64,000 nt of DNA from Flavobacterium plurextorum (GTDB taxonomy: Bacteria; Bacteroidota; Bacteroidia; Flavobacteriales; Flavobacteriaceae), in the NCBI RefSeq assembly GCF_002217395.1, contig NZ_MUHD01000006.1, positions 1 through 64,000 of the forward strand. Direction: 5' to 3'. This document shows positions 1-9,837 of the stretch, one piece after another (position 1 is the stretch's first letter; every line of letters starts with the position of its first letter). The position numbers and the translations under genes are program-made. Under the pieces are notes generated by a model. That model did not search any database, was not told the DNA's origin, and saw nothing but the letters and a program-made list of their open reading frames with translations.

Positions 1-686
1 AAATTGTAGATTATCAAAAAGAATATAAAGAAATTGCTGTTAAAGAAGATGAGTTTCCTACAGAAATAATTAAAGATGGAGGTACTGAAAAAATATATTT
101 AACTAAATGGAAAGATATTCCAGATTTAGCTAAACAACGCAAAAAAAATATTGACATACTAGTTAATAGAAATAAGTATTTATTCAATAATAATAAAGCT
201 AGTTTAGCTTGGCTAAAATTTAATGATCAAGATTTTTTAGAATCACTAGTAAAAACTTTTGGTTATGTTGCAGATTCTGATTTGTTGAAATGGGTTGTAG
301 ATAGAAATCTAAATGATGATGAATTTGATAAATTAATATTTACAAAAACTTGCGATGGTAAATATATTTTTCATAAAGAAATTTTTGAAATTATGAAGCA
401 ATCTGATGCAAAAGCGAAAGAAAAATATCTTGCTTTTTTGAGGGAACATTTTCCGAAAATTGATGAGAATAACTCTAATCAAGAAATTAGAATTCAGGCA
501 TTATATTGCTATTATTCAACTAAACTTTCTCAAAATTTCGATTCATCTGATCTTTTTGTTTTTTTTCCAAGACTAAATGAGGACAAATTTGAAGAAGAAT
601 TTAAGAAAAATAATTATTACAACATATCTGATTTTAAAGAATTATATAAAGATACTAGATATGGAGGTGTAGGAGCTGCAGAATAG
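1..686 (+). CDS. Hypothetical protein, 5' end outside window
   Basis: The reading frame is open from the first bases of the window to the stop at 684-686, so the gene starts upstream and only about the last 227 residues are seen. The protein is rich in Lys, Asn, Asp and Glu, with no signal peptide, membrane segment or recognisable motif in the visible part. The first in-window start-like codon (TTG at 282) lies in the middle of continuous coding sequence and is not the true start. Its composition is more AT-rich than the genes that follow. Function unknown. Confidence 0.6.
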   Translation, partial: IVDYQKEYKEIAVKEDEFPTEIIKDGGTEKIYLTKWKDIPDLAKQRKKNIDILVNRNKYLFNNNKASLAWLKFNDQDFLESLVKTFGYVADSDLLKWVVDRNLNDDEFDKLIFTKTCDGKYIFHKEIFEIMKQSDAKAKEKYLAFLREHFPKIDENNSNQEIRIQALYCYYSTKLSQNFDSSDLFVFFPRLNEDKFEEEFKKNNYYNISDFKELYKDTRYGGVGAAE

Positions 687-827
687 TTATCAAAGATTAT
701 TTGTAATATAAAAGTAGATAACTAGTTCCGAGGCTCCTGCGCGAATTCTTTCGTGTGGCGGTATAGAAAATCAATTTTTGTATAATCAACTGCAACGGTT
801 TAAGATTTTTAAAAAGCATGTAACTCT

Positions 828-1577
828 TTAAAATAAATGGGCGCCGGCATCGGCAAAATTTTTAATTTTAGAACTATTAGGACTTAATTCCGTTACAATA
901 GCATCTATTTGATTTAGATCGCAGACTTTATGGGGCATTTTGCCATTGATCTTGTCTGAAGTTGCCAAAACGATAACTTTAGCAGAAGCTTTAATCATTT
1001 CTTTTTTAATAATCGAAACTTCATAGCCCATTTCGGTCAGTCCTTGATTTACGTCTAGACTGCTTACGCCCAAAAAACAAACGTCGGCTTTAATTTTTGA
1101 CAATACTTGCACAACATCGATTCCTACGGTTACCATTGCATTTTTTTGCAATTTCCCTCCAATAAAAATCAGTTCTATATTAGGATGCTGTGACAACTGC
1201 ATGGCTATGGGCAGACTATACGTATATATAGTAGCGGATAAATCTTTTGGAATAAGTTTACAAAAAGATAAGTTGGTAGTTCCTCCAGTCATTATAATTA
1301 CTTGTCCGTCAACTAAAAACGACAAGGCTTTTTGTCCTACTATGTTTTTTTTATCTTCATTAATGATAGCAATATCAAATACATTGCCCGGCTTATCTTT
1401 TACTAGAAAAGCGCCTCCGTAAACTTTATTAATCAAGCCTTTATTATGCAATTCATTAAAATCTCTGCGTATTGTATCTTCAGAGATATTTAATTCTAAA
1501 GCGAGATCAATAGTATTGATTTTTTCGACATTCTTAAATTTATCCATGATAAATTGATGTCTTTCTCTTTTAAGCAT
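828..1577 (-). CDS. DeoR/GlpR-family transcriptional repressor
   Basis: This is a 249-residue protein of usual DeoR length. Residues 1-57 form the family winged helix-turn-helix (RERHQFIMDKFKN, then ELNISEDTIRRDFNELHNKG, then a VYGGA turn). The rest is the sugar-phosphate sensor domain with its GGTT phosphate-binding loop (TGGTTNLSFC). DeoR repressors usually bind phosphorylated sugars and control the neighbouring catabolic operon. The gene is divergent from the susC/susD genes that start at 1798, and two matching TGCA-N6-TGCA sites lie between them. It therefore probably represses both itself and the operon. The effector is not known; an amino-sugar phosphate would fit the neighbours. Confidence 0.85.
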   Translation of the reverse strand: MLKRERHQFIMDKFKNVEKINTIDLALELNISEDTIRRDFNELHNKGLINKVYGGAFLVKDKPGNVFDIAIINEDKKNIVGQKALSFLVDGQVIIMTGGTTNLSFCKLIPKDLSATIYTYSLPIAMQLSQHPNIELIFIGGKLQKNAMVTVGIDVVQVLSKIKADVCFLGVSSLDVNQGLTEMGYEVSIIKKEMIKASAKVIVLATSDKINGKMPHKVCDLNQIDAIVTELSPNSSKIKNFADAGAHLF

Positions 1578-1590
1578 CTGATTTTTTTTA

Positions 1591-1598
1591 CAAATATA
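1591..1598 (-). promoter_or_regulatory. Probable -7 promoter box of the DeoR gene
   Basis: On the minus strand this reads TATATTTG, an exact match to the Bacteroidota -7 element TAnnTTTG, and it lies about 14 bases before the start codon. The first operator-like site (1607-1620) would fall between the -7 and -33 boxes, which fits autorepression. Confidence 0.5.
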
Positions 1599-1606
1599 AA
1601 ATATAT

Positions 1607-1743
1607 TGCATTATTGTGCACGATTTAAGGGTGATATTTTATCAAAGACGCTTACAAATCAGAAATAACGTTTAAACAAAAAAATAAAATGCATTATTAT
1701 GCATTTTGTATATAATAAATTAAATAAGATGCAAAAAATCGCA
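1607..1743. promoter_or_regulatory. Candidate DeoR operators (three related sites)
   Basis: TGCATTATTGTGCA at 1607-1620 and TGCATTATTATGCA at 1690-1703 differ at one base and share TGCA-N6-TGCA symmetry. A weaker copy, TGCAAAAAATCGCA, lies at 1730-1743, forty bases after the second. They sit in the divergent deoR-susC gap, just upstream of a susC -7-like box (TAAATTTA, 1762-1769). The repetition is seen directly; binding by the adjacent DeoR protein is inferred. Confidence 0.55.
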
Positions 1744-1797
1744 TTTATTAAAAAAATTTTCTAAATTTAGATTCTATAACTAATCAAATACTTTAAT

Positions 1798-4700
1798 ATG
1801 AAAAAACTATTATTTATTTTATTTGGAACCATTTTGTTTGCGCAGCCCATATTTGCTCAGACAAAAACCGTAAGTGGTACAATTAAAAGTGAATCTGACG
1901 GGCTTTCGCTGCCAGGGGTTTCTGTCTTGATCGAAGGAACTTCTAAAAGCACTGTAACCGATTTAGACGGAAAATTCAGCATTTCCGTAAATGAAAATGA
2001 AACATTAGTTTTTAGTTTTGTTGGCTTTGGTGCTAAAAAGGTCAAAATTTCTAACAGCACTAATGTAATTAATCTAAGAATGGCCGAAGAAACCAACACT
2101 CTTTCTGAAGTCGTTGTACTTGGATCTACTGTACGCGCTACTCGAAAAGAGTTAGGAAACGCCGTTACTAGTTTAAAGGGAGAAGACTTAATAAAAGCTC
2201 AGCCAGGCGGACTTTCGACTGCTTTACAAGGTAAAATTGCTGGAGCGCAGGTTTCTCAAAACTCGGGTGATCCTGCAGGAGGTTTCAGCATTAAACTTAG
2301 AGGAACATCGTCTATTTTAGGTTCTTCGGACCCTTTGTATGTTATTGACGGAGTTGTTTTAAACAATGCAACAACAAACGTAACGAACTTAAATGTAACG
2401 ACTGGAAACTCTAATATGCAGATTGGTCAAAACAGATCATCTGATATTAATCCTAATGATATACAAAGTATTGAAGTATTGAACGGTGGAGCTGCCGCAG
2501 CTATTTACGGATCGAGAGCGGCTAATGGTGTGGTTTTAATCACAACTAAAAAAGGTGTTGCAGGCGAAACAAGATATACTTTTTCGACTAGTGTAACTTC
2601 TAACCAAATCCGCAAAAAACTAGACTTGAATACGTCTAACAAACAGTTTGTAAATGCTTCACCTGCTTTGTTCCCTATTCAGGGGAATCCTAAAAGCCCA
2701 ACTACTGTAAATGTATTAGGAAGAGATCTTGAAACTAGAACGATAGATGTACAACGTTATGATTACCAAGATGACATTTTTACAACTGGTGTTGGAACAG
2801 ATACTTATTTCTCATTACAAGGCGGAGATGAAAAAACAAAATACTTTGCATCGCTTGGTTATTTAGTAAACGAAGGAATTGTAAAAAATACCGATTTTAA
2901 AAGAGCGGGTGCAAAAGTAAGATTGAAACATGATTTCAATTCAAAATTGTCTGCAACTGTAGGTTTGAACTATATTAATTCTGCCTCAAATGAAAAACCT
3001 GATGGAAACGTTTTCTGGAGTCCAATTAACTCTATAAATATTACTAATAATACTTACGACATTAATAAAAGAGATGCTAATGGAAACTTATTAGCGGTTG
3101 ATCCTAATAGAGTTAATCCGCTTTCTATTATAGAAACGTTCAAAATCAAACAAAATACGGATCGTATTATTTCGGACTTACAATTAAATTATGTTCCTTT
3201 TAAAAATTTCAATGCTGATATGATTTTTGGTGTTGACAATTATAATCAAAGAGGAAATGTATTTATTCCGAGATATCCATATGTAGTTAATCCTGCTTAT
3301 TATAATGATGGTTACGTTTCTGAAGCGACTAACAGAGTGGTTCAATTTAATAATGACTTGAACTTAAGATATCTTTGGAATATAAACGACAAATGGAAAG
3401 CTACAACTTACGGTGGTTACAACGTACAAACGTATCGTGATAATTTTGCAGCTGTTGAAGGACGTAACTTAAAACCATTTATTGAAACTATAAATGCTTT
3501 CAATACTTTAATTCCAGGTTCACCAAGTTCAAGCCAGTCAAAATACAATTTATGGGGTTTTTATCTTCAGGAAACTATTGGTTATAAAGACAAATTATAC
3601 ATTACTTTGGCAGGAAGACAAGACGCTTCGACTATATTTTCTAAAGACAATAGATCTCAGTTTTATCCAAAAGCAAGTTTAAGTTATGTACTTTCTGATG
3701 AAAAATTCATGGAAGGTATTCATGATGTTGTAAGTTCTGCGAGACTTAGAGGTTCATGGGGAAAATCAGGAAGTTTAACCGCTATTAAACCTTATGCTCG
3801 TTTTACAAATTACTCTACAGGAACACTTTTAGGAAATAGTACTTTTACTATTGAAGGCTTCAAACAAGGAAATTTAGACTTAAAACCAGAACAAAGTGTT
3901 ACTTATGAAATAGGTGGTGATTTTGGTTTTATAAAAGATCGTTTGAATTTATCATTCAGTTATTACAATGCTGATATTGATGATTTGTTATTACCAGTTC
4001 AATTAGCAGCTTCTGAAGGAGCTACAAACACAATTAAAAACATTGGTCAAATGAACAATAAAGGTTTTGAGGTAAACCTTAAATACGACCTTATTAAAAA
4101 AGAAAACCTGCATCTTGATCTTTTTGTAAACTACAGCAGCAACCGAAATAAAGTAACGGGATTACCACAACAGCGTTTTAAACTAGACAGCAATTTAGCT
4201 GGAGCGCCAGTTTTTGTTGAAATGGATAAACCAATTGGTATTTTCTACGGTACGTACTTTGCAAGAAATGCAGACGGAAGCTTATTGCTTACTCCAACCG
4301 GTTATCCTCAAACTGAAAAAGGAGATGTAAACACTGGAGTTCCGCAAAGAGATGCTTCTGGACAACCTACAGGAACAATTTTGAACAAACAAATTGGAAA
4401 CCCAAATCCAGATTACATTATTTCTTTTGGAACAAATCTGAATTACAAAAAATTCGGTTTATCAGTATTATTTGACGGCGTACAAGGCGTAAATGTTTTT
4501 GATGCAGATTATAGAACAAGACAAGGTGTAGGTTCTGGAACTCTAGTTGCTAAAGAACTTAGCGGAGAATTACCTCGCGGGTACATTTGGTCTGTTTACA
4601 ACATCGAAGAATTTAGAGTAGTTGACGGAAGCTACTTAAAATTAAGAGAAGTATCTTTAAATTATTCTTTTGGAAAATTAAATAATTTCTTTGATGATTT

Positions 4701-4860
4701 AGTAATTACGGCAAGCGGAAGAAACCTAATTTCATGGGATAATTTTACGAGTTTCGATCCAGAGACAAATTCTGGAGGACAATCTTCGGTGGCGAAATAC
4801 AATTTTGGAACAGTGCCAATTCCTAGTTCATATTCATTGGCAGTAAAAGTTCAATTTTAA
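1798..4860 (+). CDS. SusC/RagA-type TonB-dependent outer-membrane receptor
   Basis: This 1020-residue receptor imports an oligomeric nutrient across the outer membrane using TonB energy. A Sec signal peptide (residues 1-20, ending FAQ) is followed by a carboxypeptidase-like regulatory domain (about 23-92, VSGTIKSESDGLSLPGVSV). The plug domain carries the SusC motifs LYVIDGVV and AAAIYGSRAANGVVLITTKKG (about 180-250). A long beta-barrel follows, ending in the aromatic VQF. Sixteen bases separate it from its SusD partner. Divergence from a DeoR regulator and the downstream glycosidase, AmpG-like and NagZ-like genes suggest an amino-sugar or muropeptide substrate; that substrate is inferred. Confidence 0.93.
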   Translation: MKKLLFILFGTILFAQPIFAQTKTVSGTIKSESDGLSLPGVSVLIEGTSKSTVTDLDGKFSISVNENETLVFSFVGFGAKKVKISNSTNVINLRMAEETNTLSEVVVLGSTVRATRKELGNAVTSLKGEDLIKAQPGGLSTALQGKIAGAQVSQNSGDPAGGFSIKLRGTSSILGSSDPLYVIDGVVLNNATTNVTNLNVTTGNSNMQIGQNRSSDINPNDIQSIEVLNGGAAAAIYGSRAANGVVLITTKKGVAGETRYTFSTSVTSNQIRKKLDLNTSNKQFVNASPALFPIQGNPKSPTTVNVLGRDLETRTIDVQRYDYQDDIFTTGVGTDTYFSLQGGDEKTKYFASLGYLVNEGIVKNTDFKRAGAKVRLKHDFNSKLSATVGLNYINSASNEKPDGNVFWSPINSINITNNTYDINKRDANGNLLAVDPNRVNPLSIIETFKIKQNTDRIISDLQLNYVPFKNFNADMIFGVDNYNQRGNVFIPRYPYVVNPAYYNDGYVSEATNRVVQFNNDLNLRYLWNINDKWKATTYGGYNVQTYRDNFAAVEGRNLKPFIETINAFNTLIPGSPSSSQSKYNLWGFYLQETIGYKDKLYITLAGRQDASTIFSKDNRSQFYPKASLSYVLSDEKFMEGIHDVVSSARLRGSWGKSGSLTAIKPYARFTNYSTGTLLGNSTFTIEGFKQGNLDLKPEQSVTYEIGGDFGFIKDRLNLSFSYYNADIDDLLLPVQLAASEGATNTIKNIGQMNNKGFEVNLKYDLIKKENLHLDLFVNYSSNRNKVTGLPQQRFKLDSNLAGAPVFVEMDKPIGIFYGTYFARNADGSLLLTPTGYPQTEKGDVNTGVPQRDASGQPTGTILNKQIGNPNPDYIISFGTNLNYKKFGLSVLFDGVQGVNVFDADYRTRQGVGSGTLVAKELSGELPRGYIWSVYNIEEFRVVDGSYLKLREVSLNYSFGKLNNFFDDLVITASGRNLISWDNFTSFDPETNSGGQSSVAKYNFGTVPIPSSYSLAVKVQF

Positions 4861-4875
4861 TCAAACAAAAATATT

Positions 4876-6153
4876 ATGAAAAAAATATTCATCCCTATAG
4901 CAGCCTTTGCATTACTTTTTATCAGCTGCAACGAAGAGTATCTAGACCCAACAAAGCCCTCTCAGGATTTAGTTTTTGGCTCTAGAGAAGGTATTATTGG
5001 TGCTGCAAACGGATTACAGCAACTTTGGACTATTGACAGAACAAGTCCTGTTTACAATACTATTACTGGAAACGGATTTACAACAAAAGAACTTCGATTG
5101 CTAAATGCAGGAAATGTTGACGAAGGTGAACTTTCTGTGGGCGGCGAAGTACTTTCTACTAAAAATAATGTAGTAAATAATCTATGGTCACAATGTCTTG
5201 TGATTAAATCTGAATCGCAAAAAGTTATTGATCATGTCGATGTTTTAACTGCCGAAACTGAAAAAGCAAGCGTTCTTGTTCATGCTACTATTTTTAAAGC
5301 AATGGCTATAACTACAATGGTTCAGTACTTTCAAAGTGTTCCTCTAAAAACAGGAAAAAATGCCACTTTTGATAGTAGAGCCGACGTTTTAGCTGAAGCG
5401 ATTAAAATACTAAAAGCGACAGAACCATTTTTAGATAAAGCAACTGGAGTTACCGGCTTAGTAAGTACTGTTAATTACAAAAATACGGTATATGCTCTTT
5501 TAGCCAGAACTTATTTAATGGCTGGAGATTATGATAATGCAATCGCATATGCAGCCAAAGTTGACCTTTCGGTTAAATCTGTATTTGCTTTCGATCAAAT
5601 TAGTCCAAATCCAATTGCTTATATCTCTATAACGACAAACAACGTATTTCAGCCTGTTGATTTAACATTAGGTCTGCCTGCTTCCCTAGCTCCTTCAAGT
5701 TCTGACGGAAGATTGAATTTCTACATTAAACCAGGTTCAAACCCTACAGTTGCAACTGGATTTTTTGATACTAATCTTAAGCCGATTCCTGTTTATTTAC
5801 CAGGTGAAATGACGCTGATCACTGCAGAAGCGTATGCTAGAAAAGATAATCTGCCACAAGCCGTTATAGAATTGAACAAAGTTTTGACTAAAACAGCTGC
5901 CGCTGATACTTACGGAATTGGAGCAAATCTAGCACCGTACGCTGGAGCACTTACAAAACCTGCTATTTTGACTGAGATTTACAGAAATCGCTGTATCGAA
6001 ATGTATATGTCGAGTTTAAAACTAGAAGACAGCAGAAGATTTGATCGTCCAGGTGCTGGAACTGCTGGTGCAGAAAGAAACCGTAATTGGTATCCTTATC
6101 CAGATTCTGAAAGAAACAACAATACTAATACACCTCCAGATCCTGCAATATAA
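4876..6153 (+). CDS. SusD/RagB-family nutrient-binding lipoprotein
   Basis: This is the surface lipoprotein that caps the preceding SusC receptor. The N-terminus has a lipobox (LLFISC, Cys at about 18) followed by NEEYLDP, typical of SusD proteins. The middle is helical and TPR-like, with TVYALLARTYLMAGDYDNAIAYA near residue 200. The C-terminal part has the family arrangement of ITAEAYARKDNLPQAVIELNKV followed by an EIYRNRCIEMYMSSLKLEDSRRF-type helix. At 425 residues it is shorter than many SusD proteins but appears complete. A strong terminator follows directly. Confidence 0.9.
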   Translation: MKKIFIPIAAFALLFISCNEEYLDPTKPSQDLVFGSREGIIGAANGLQQLWTIDRTSPVYNTITGNGFTTKELRLLNAGNVDEGELSVGGEVLSTKNNVVNNLWSQCLVIKSESQKVIDHVDVLTAETEKASVLVHATIFKAMAITTMVQYFQSVPLKTGKNATFDSRADVLAEAIKILKATEPFLDKATGVTGLVSTVNYKNTVYALLARTYLMAGDYDNAIAYAAKVDLSVKSVFAFDQISPNPIAYISITTNNVFQPVDLTLGLPASLAPSSSDGRLNFYIKPGSNPTVATGFFDTNLKPIPVYLPGEMTLITAEAYARKDNLPQAVIELNKVLTKTAAADTYGIGANLAPYAGALTKPAILTEIYRNRCIEMYMSSLKLEDSRRFDRPGAGTAGAERNRNWYPYPDSERNNNTNTPPDPAI

Positions 6154-6162
6154 GATCTATTA

Positions 6163-6196
6163 AAATCGAGGCGTTTAGTTACGCCTCGATTTTTAT
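6163..6196 (+). terminator. Rho-independent terminator after susD
   Basis: AAATCGAGGCGT (6163-6174) pairs perfectly with ACGCCTCGATTT (6181-6192) across a six-base loop and runs into a T-rich tail. It lies ten bases after the susD stop and separates the susCD pair from the glycosidase gene. Confidence 0.9.
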
Positions 6197-6399
6197 CTTC
6201 TAAATACATTTAATTTATTATCAAAAAACTAGTAATATCAAACAGTAATTGCCAAAAATTGAAAATCGGTAAAACTGTCGTAAAAAACAAAAACCAATTG
6301 TAAGAAATCCGCATAAATAACGTTCAAATTATAATTTCTGAATTATTTATTATAATCCATTAAAAAAACTATTTTTGGTTTCTGTTAAAAAAGATTGAA

Positions 6400-7971
6400 A
6401 TGCATAAAAACCAGCACTTACTGTTCTCTGTACTATTTTTATTTTTCTTCGGATGGAAATCCTTTTCACAAGAAAAAGTAATGCATCCTAAAAATGAATT
6501 TAGAGGTGTTTGGATCGCCACCGTGGTAAACATCGACTGGCCAAAAACATCAATTGATAATGTTGAAAAAGAAAAAGCTGATTATTTAGAAATTCTAAAC
6601 ACCTATAAAAAGCTAAATTATAATGCTGTAATTGTTCAAATTAGAAGTGTAGGTGATGCTATTTATCCATCAGAACTAGCACCTTGGTCAAGATTTTTGA
6701 CAGGAAAAGAAGGTCAGGCACCAAACCCATATTATGATACATTGGCATGGATGATTGAAGAAGCACATAACAGAGGCTTTGAATTTCACGCATGGCTGAA
6801 TCCATATCGTGCAACTTTCGATTTAAATAAGCAGCAACTAAGTCCAAATCATGATCTTTTTAAACATCCGGAATGGATGATTGAATATGGCGGAAAATGG
6901 TATTATGACCCAGCTTTACCTGAAGTTCAGGAACATTTAACTAAAGTAGTTAAGGAAGTAGTTGATAAATATGATATTGATGCCATTCATTTTGATGATT
7001 ACTTTTACCCGTATACAATTCCTGGAAAAGTTTTTAATGACAATGCTTCCTTCAAAAAATATGGCTCAGGCTTAAGCCGTTCTGACTGGCGTCGTGCAAA
7101 TGTGAGCAACTTTGTACACACCATTTCTACTACAATAAAAGCAAGTAAACCGTGGGTTCAATTCGGAATTAGTCCGTTTGGCGTTTGGCGAAATAAAGCA
7201 CAAGATCCTAAAGGTTCTGAAACACAATCTACTTCAAACTATGACGATTTATATGCTGATCCGTTGTTATGGATGGATCAAAAGTGGATCGATTATATTT
7301 TACCTCAATTATATTGGAGTATGAACAATCCGAGAGCTTCGTACTCAAAATTGGTGAAATGGTGGTCAGAAAACTCCAATAATACAGCTATTTATATTGG
7401 ACACGCTTCGTATAAAATTAGAGGTGATGGTGATAAAAGCTGGAATTTTGCCAATGAAATTCCAACGCAGGTTGACTTTGCAAGAAGCTTCAAAAATGTT
7501 TCGGGCAGCGCTTATTTCAGTTCGAAATGGTTTATGAATAAAAACTTTGATGTCGCAAGAATTTTAGAAGAAAATCAATATAAATATCCTGCAATTCCTG
7601 CAGCCGTTCCCAATTTAAAACACATTATTATTGATACGCCTGTAGTAACTGAATTTGTAAAAGACAGTACAAAATATTCATTCAGTTTAAAAAATCCACT
7701 GAATACAAATGTGCGCTATATTGTAATTTATGGCGGCGATCATATTTCAAAAGTCGATATTAACGATGCAACAAAAATAATCGACAAAGTAAGAGCGATT
7801 GAAAAAGATGGTGTTATCTCATTTTCAATCCCTGCTGAAAAAATCAGACAATACAAAGCCTGCGCAGTTACATTTATTGACTATTTTGCCAATGAAAGTA
7901 CACCAGCTGCCGCAGACTTAAAAAAGAATTTTAAAATCTATTTACCTGCCCAACCTAATGAAAACAGATAA
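6400..7971 (+). CDS. Exported family-10-like glycosylhydrolase (GHL10/DUF187, YngK-like)
   Basis: A signal peptide (residues 1-23, ending SFSQ) is followed by the GHL10 barrel, which starts HPKNEFRGVWIATVVNIDWP. It also carries the family blocks NYNAVIVQIRSVGDAIYPS, FEFHAWLNPYR, DAIHFDDYFYPY and QFGISPFGVWR. Members act outside the cytoplasm, and some have been linked to peptidoglycan or amino-sugar polymers; the exact bond cleaved is uncertain. The 523-residue length fits a barrel plus a C-terminal beta domain. The stop overlaps the start of the MFS gene by 14 bases, so the two are translationally coupled, which argues for a shared substrate. Confidence 0.85.
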   Translation: MHKNQHLLFSVLFLFFFGWKSFSQEKVMHPKNEFRGVWIATVVNIDWPKTSIDNVEKEKADYLEILNTYKKLNYNAVIVQIRSVGDAIYPSELAPWSRFLTGKEGQAPNPYYDTLAWMIEEAHNRGFEFHAWLNPYRATFDLNKQQLSPNHDLFKHPEWMIEYGGKWYYDPALPEVQEHLTKVVKEVVDKYDIDAIHFDDYFYPYTIPGKVFNDNASFKKYGSGLSRSDWRRANVSNFVHTISTTIKASKPWVQFGISPFGVWRNKAQDPKGSETQSTSNYDDLYADPLLWMDQKWIDYILPQLYWSMNNPRASYSKLVKWWSENSNNTAIYIGHASYKIRGDGDKSWNFANEIPTQVDFARSFKNVSGSAYFSSKWFMNKNFDVARILEENQYKYPAIPAAVPNLKHIIIDTPVVTEFVKDSTKYSFSLKNPLNTNVRYIVIYGGDHISKVDINDATKIIDKVRAIEKDGVISFSIPAEKIRQYKACAVTFIDYFANESTPAAADLKKNFKIYLPAQPNENR

Positions 7972-9280
7972 TCATACTCCTTGGTTTTGGATCCCGCTTC
8001 TCAACTTTGCCTCAGGATTACCGTACGCCGTAATTATCTCCGTTTCGGTAATTATGTACAAAAACTTAGGAATTTCAAATGAAGACATTGGTGTTTACAC
8101 CAGTTTACTATATCTACCGTGGGTAATTAAACCTTTATGGAGTCCTTTTATTGATTTAACCGGAACCAAAAGAAAATGGTTTTTATCGATGCAGTTATTA
8201 ATTTCAATTGCATTTTTACTCGTAGGATTTACAATTCCGCTCAATGGTTTCTTTATAATGACTTTGGCTATTTTTTGGGTTGCTGCTTTTGCATCAGCTT
8301 CAAATGATATTGCCAGCGATGGCTTTTATTTATTGGTTTTACCAAAAGAACAGCAATCTTTTTTCCTCGGAATCAGAAGTACATTTTACAGACTTTCAAT
8401 GTTAGCGGGAAATGGATTAATCGTGCTTTTTGCAGGTTATCTGGAACATAAATATGGTGATAATACCAAAGCTTGGTCCTATACCATGATTGCTGTTGGT
8501 TTATTAATGACATTCATAACTGCTTACAACTTTATCTTCACGCCAAAAAATGAAATAAACGCATCTGCAAATGATAAAAAAACACAGCAGCACCAAAGCT
8601 TTGCAACTGTATTTATCAGCTTCTTTCAAAAAAAGCAAATTGGTTTAATTCTGGCTTTTATACTTGTTTTCAGACTTGGAGAATCGCAGCTTCTAAAAAT
8701 GTTAAGTCCATTTTTACTTGACGGAAAAGAATTAGGCGGAATGGGATTAGATACGGAAGCAGTTGGAATAATCTATGGAACTTTGGGGATTTTCGCTTTA
8801 ACCGTTGGAGGTATTTTAGGCGGAATTGCAATCTCTAAACATGGACTTACAAAATGGATGCTTCCTATGTTTCTTGCCATGCATTTACCTATTATCGGCT
8901 TTATTGGGTTAGCTCATTTTCAACCTGAAGAAATCTTTCATCTGCATTTAAATCTGTATTTTTTCGAAATTAACTCTCCTCTAAATCTCTATACCTGTGT
9001 AACAGTTGTTCTTGAGCAGTTTGGATATGGATTTGGCTTTACAGGTTTTATGATGTATTTAATACATGTTGCCGAAGGAGAATCGAAAACAGCACATTAC
9101 GCTCTTGCAACTGGTTTTATGGCTTTAGGAATGATGCTTCCAGGAATGTTAAGCGGTTTTATACAAAAATATCTAGGTTACGAGAATTTCTTTATCTGGG
9201 TATTATTAGCTACAATTCCAGGTTTGATACTTTCTAGATTTTTAGATTTCCCAAAAGATTTTGGTAAAAAAATAGAATAA
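7958..9280 (+). CDS. MFS permease, AmpG-like (muropeptide or sugar uptake)
   Basis: This is a 440-residue integral membrane protein with about 12 hydrophobic segments. The N-terminal block WIPLLNFASGLPYAVIISVSV and the loop KPLWSPFIDLTGTKRKWF match AmpG-type transporters (usual motif GLPxxL...KxLWaPlvDr). AmpG moves anhydromuropeptides into the cytoplasm for recycling. The gene overlaps the glycosidase upstream by 14 bases. A NagZ-like enzyme, the normal next step after AmpG, lies about 1 kb downstream. The substrate assignment is inferred from family and context. Confidence 0.78.
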   Translation: MKTDNHTPWFWIPLLNFASGLPYAVIISVSVIMYKNLGISNEDIGVYTSLLYLPWVIKPLWSPFIDLTGTKRKWFLSMQLLISIAFLLVGFTIPLNGFFIMTLAIFWVAAFASASNDIASDGFYLLVLPKEQQSFFLGIRSTFYRLSMLAGNGLIVLFAGYLEHKYGDNTKAWSYTMIAVGLLMTFITAYNFIFTPKNEINASANDKKTQQHQSFATVFISFFQKKQIGLILAFILVFRLGESQLLKMLSPFLLDGKELGGMGLDTEAVGIIYGTLGIFALTVGGILGGIAISKHGLTKWMLPMFLAMHLPIIGFIGLAHFQPEEIFHLHLNLYFFEINSPLNLYTCVTVVLEQFGYGFGFTGFMMYLIHVAEGESKTAHYALATGFMALGMMLPGMLSGFIQKYLGYENFFIWVLLATIPGLILSRFLDFPKDFGKKIE

Positions 9281-9301
9281 CCGCTATACCTTATAACGCC
9301 C

Positions 9302-9643
9302 ATGGAAATCAATGAAACTAAGCAGGCCGAAAGAAACCTGAAAGCAATTGAATTTGAAAAAGCCGTAGAAATTGAAAAAGCAATTGCGTTATACGAAGAA
9401 AACATAAAAGAAGGTTTTAAAGGAAATCACTCTTATGATCGACTTGCCGCTATTTACAAAAATCAGCTCGATCTAGACAATGAAATTCGGGTTTTAGAAA
9501 AAGCTATTATTATTTACGAAGAAATTACAATCGAAGACAGAATTGAAGGGCTGCCAAAGCTTTTCCGTTTTAAAAACCGACTGGAAAAAGCAATTGAAAA
9601 CAAAAAACAATTAGCCAAACAAAAAAAGGCAAAACTGAAATAA
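9302..9643 (+). CDS. Small helical, TPR-like cytoplasmic protein
   Basis: This 113-residue protein has no signal peptide. It is almost entirely charged amphipathic helix, with two copies of a pattern like AIALYEENIKEGFKGNHSYDRLAAIYKNQ that resemble a TPR pair, and a very basic C-terminus (KKQLAKQKKAKLK). It starts 21 bases after the MFS gene and is probably co-transcribed. I do not recognise a named family. A role as a scaffold or accessory protein is only a guess. Confidence 0.6.
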   Translation: MEINETKQAERNLKAIEFEKAVEIEKAIALYEENIKEGFKGNHSYDRLAAIYKNQLDLDNEIRVLEKAIIIYEEITIEDRIEGLPKLFRFKNRLEKAIENKKQLAKQKKAKLK

Positions 9644-9656
9644 AGTATTTTTTTTT

Positions 9657-9801
9657 AACACATAGAAACATAGATTTTTTTGTGCAAAAAGAATAAAAAA
9701 GAGAAACTCATTTCTCAACACATAGTCGCGAAGTGTCGAGATGTATTTTAAATAAAGTGAAACGCCTTTTCCGAGATGTAAATTCTATGTTTCTATGTGT
9801 T
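9657..9801. repeat. Intergenic inverted-repeat element (18-bp arms)
   Basis: AACACATAGAAACATAGA (9657-9674) is repeated as its exact reverse complement at 9784-9801. A partial extra copy of the arm start (AACACATAG) lies at 9717-9725. The 110-bp interior has no ORF. It looks like a REP- or MITE-type chromosomal repeat and ends 37 bases before the GNAT gene. Confidence 0.75.
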
Positions 9802-9837
9802 AAAAATTAAGCGATACTGATAAAAATATTTTAGATC

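Noticed and set aside
687..827. Possible repeat element before the DeoR gene
   Set aside because: A short GC-richer stretch (about 728-765) resembles repeat remnants, but no arm partner was found in the window.
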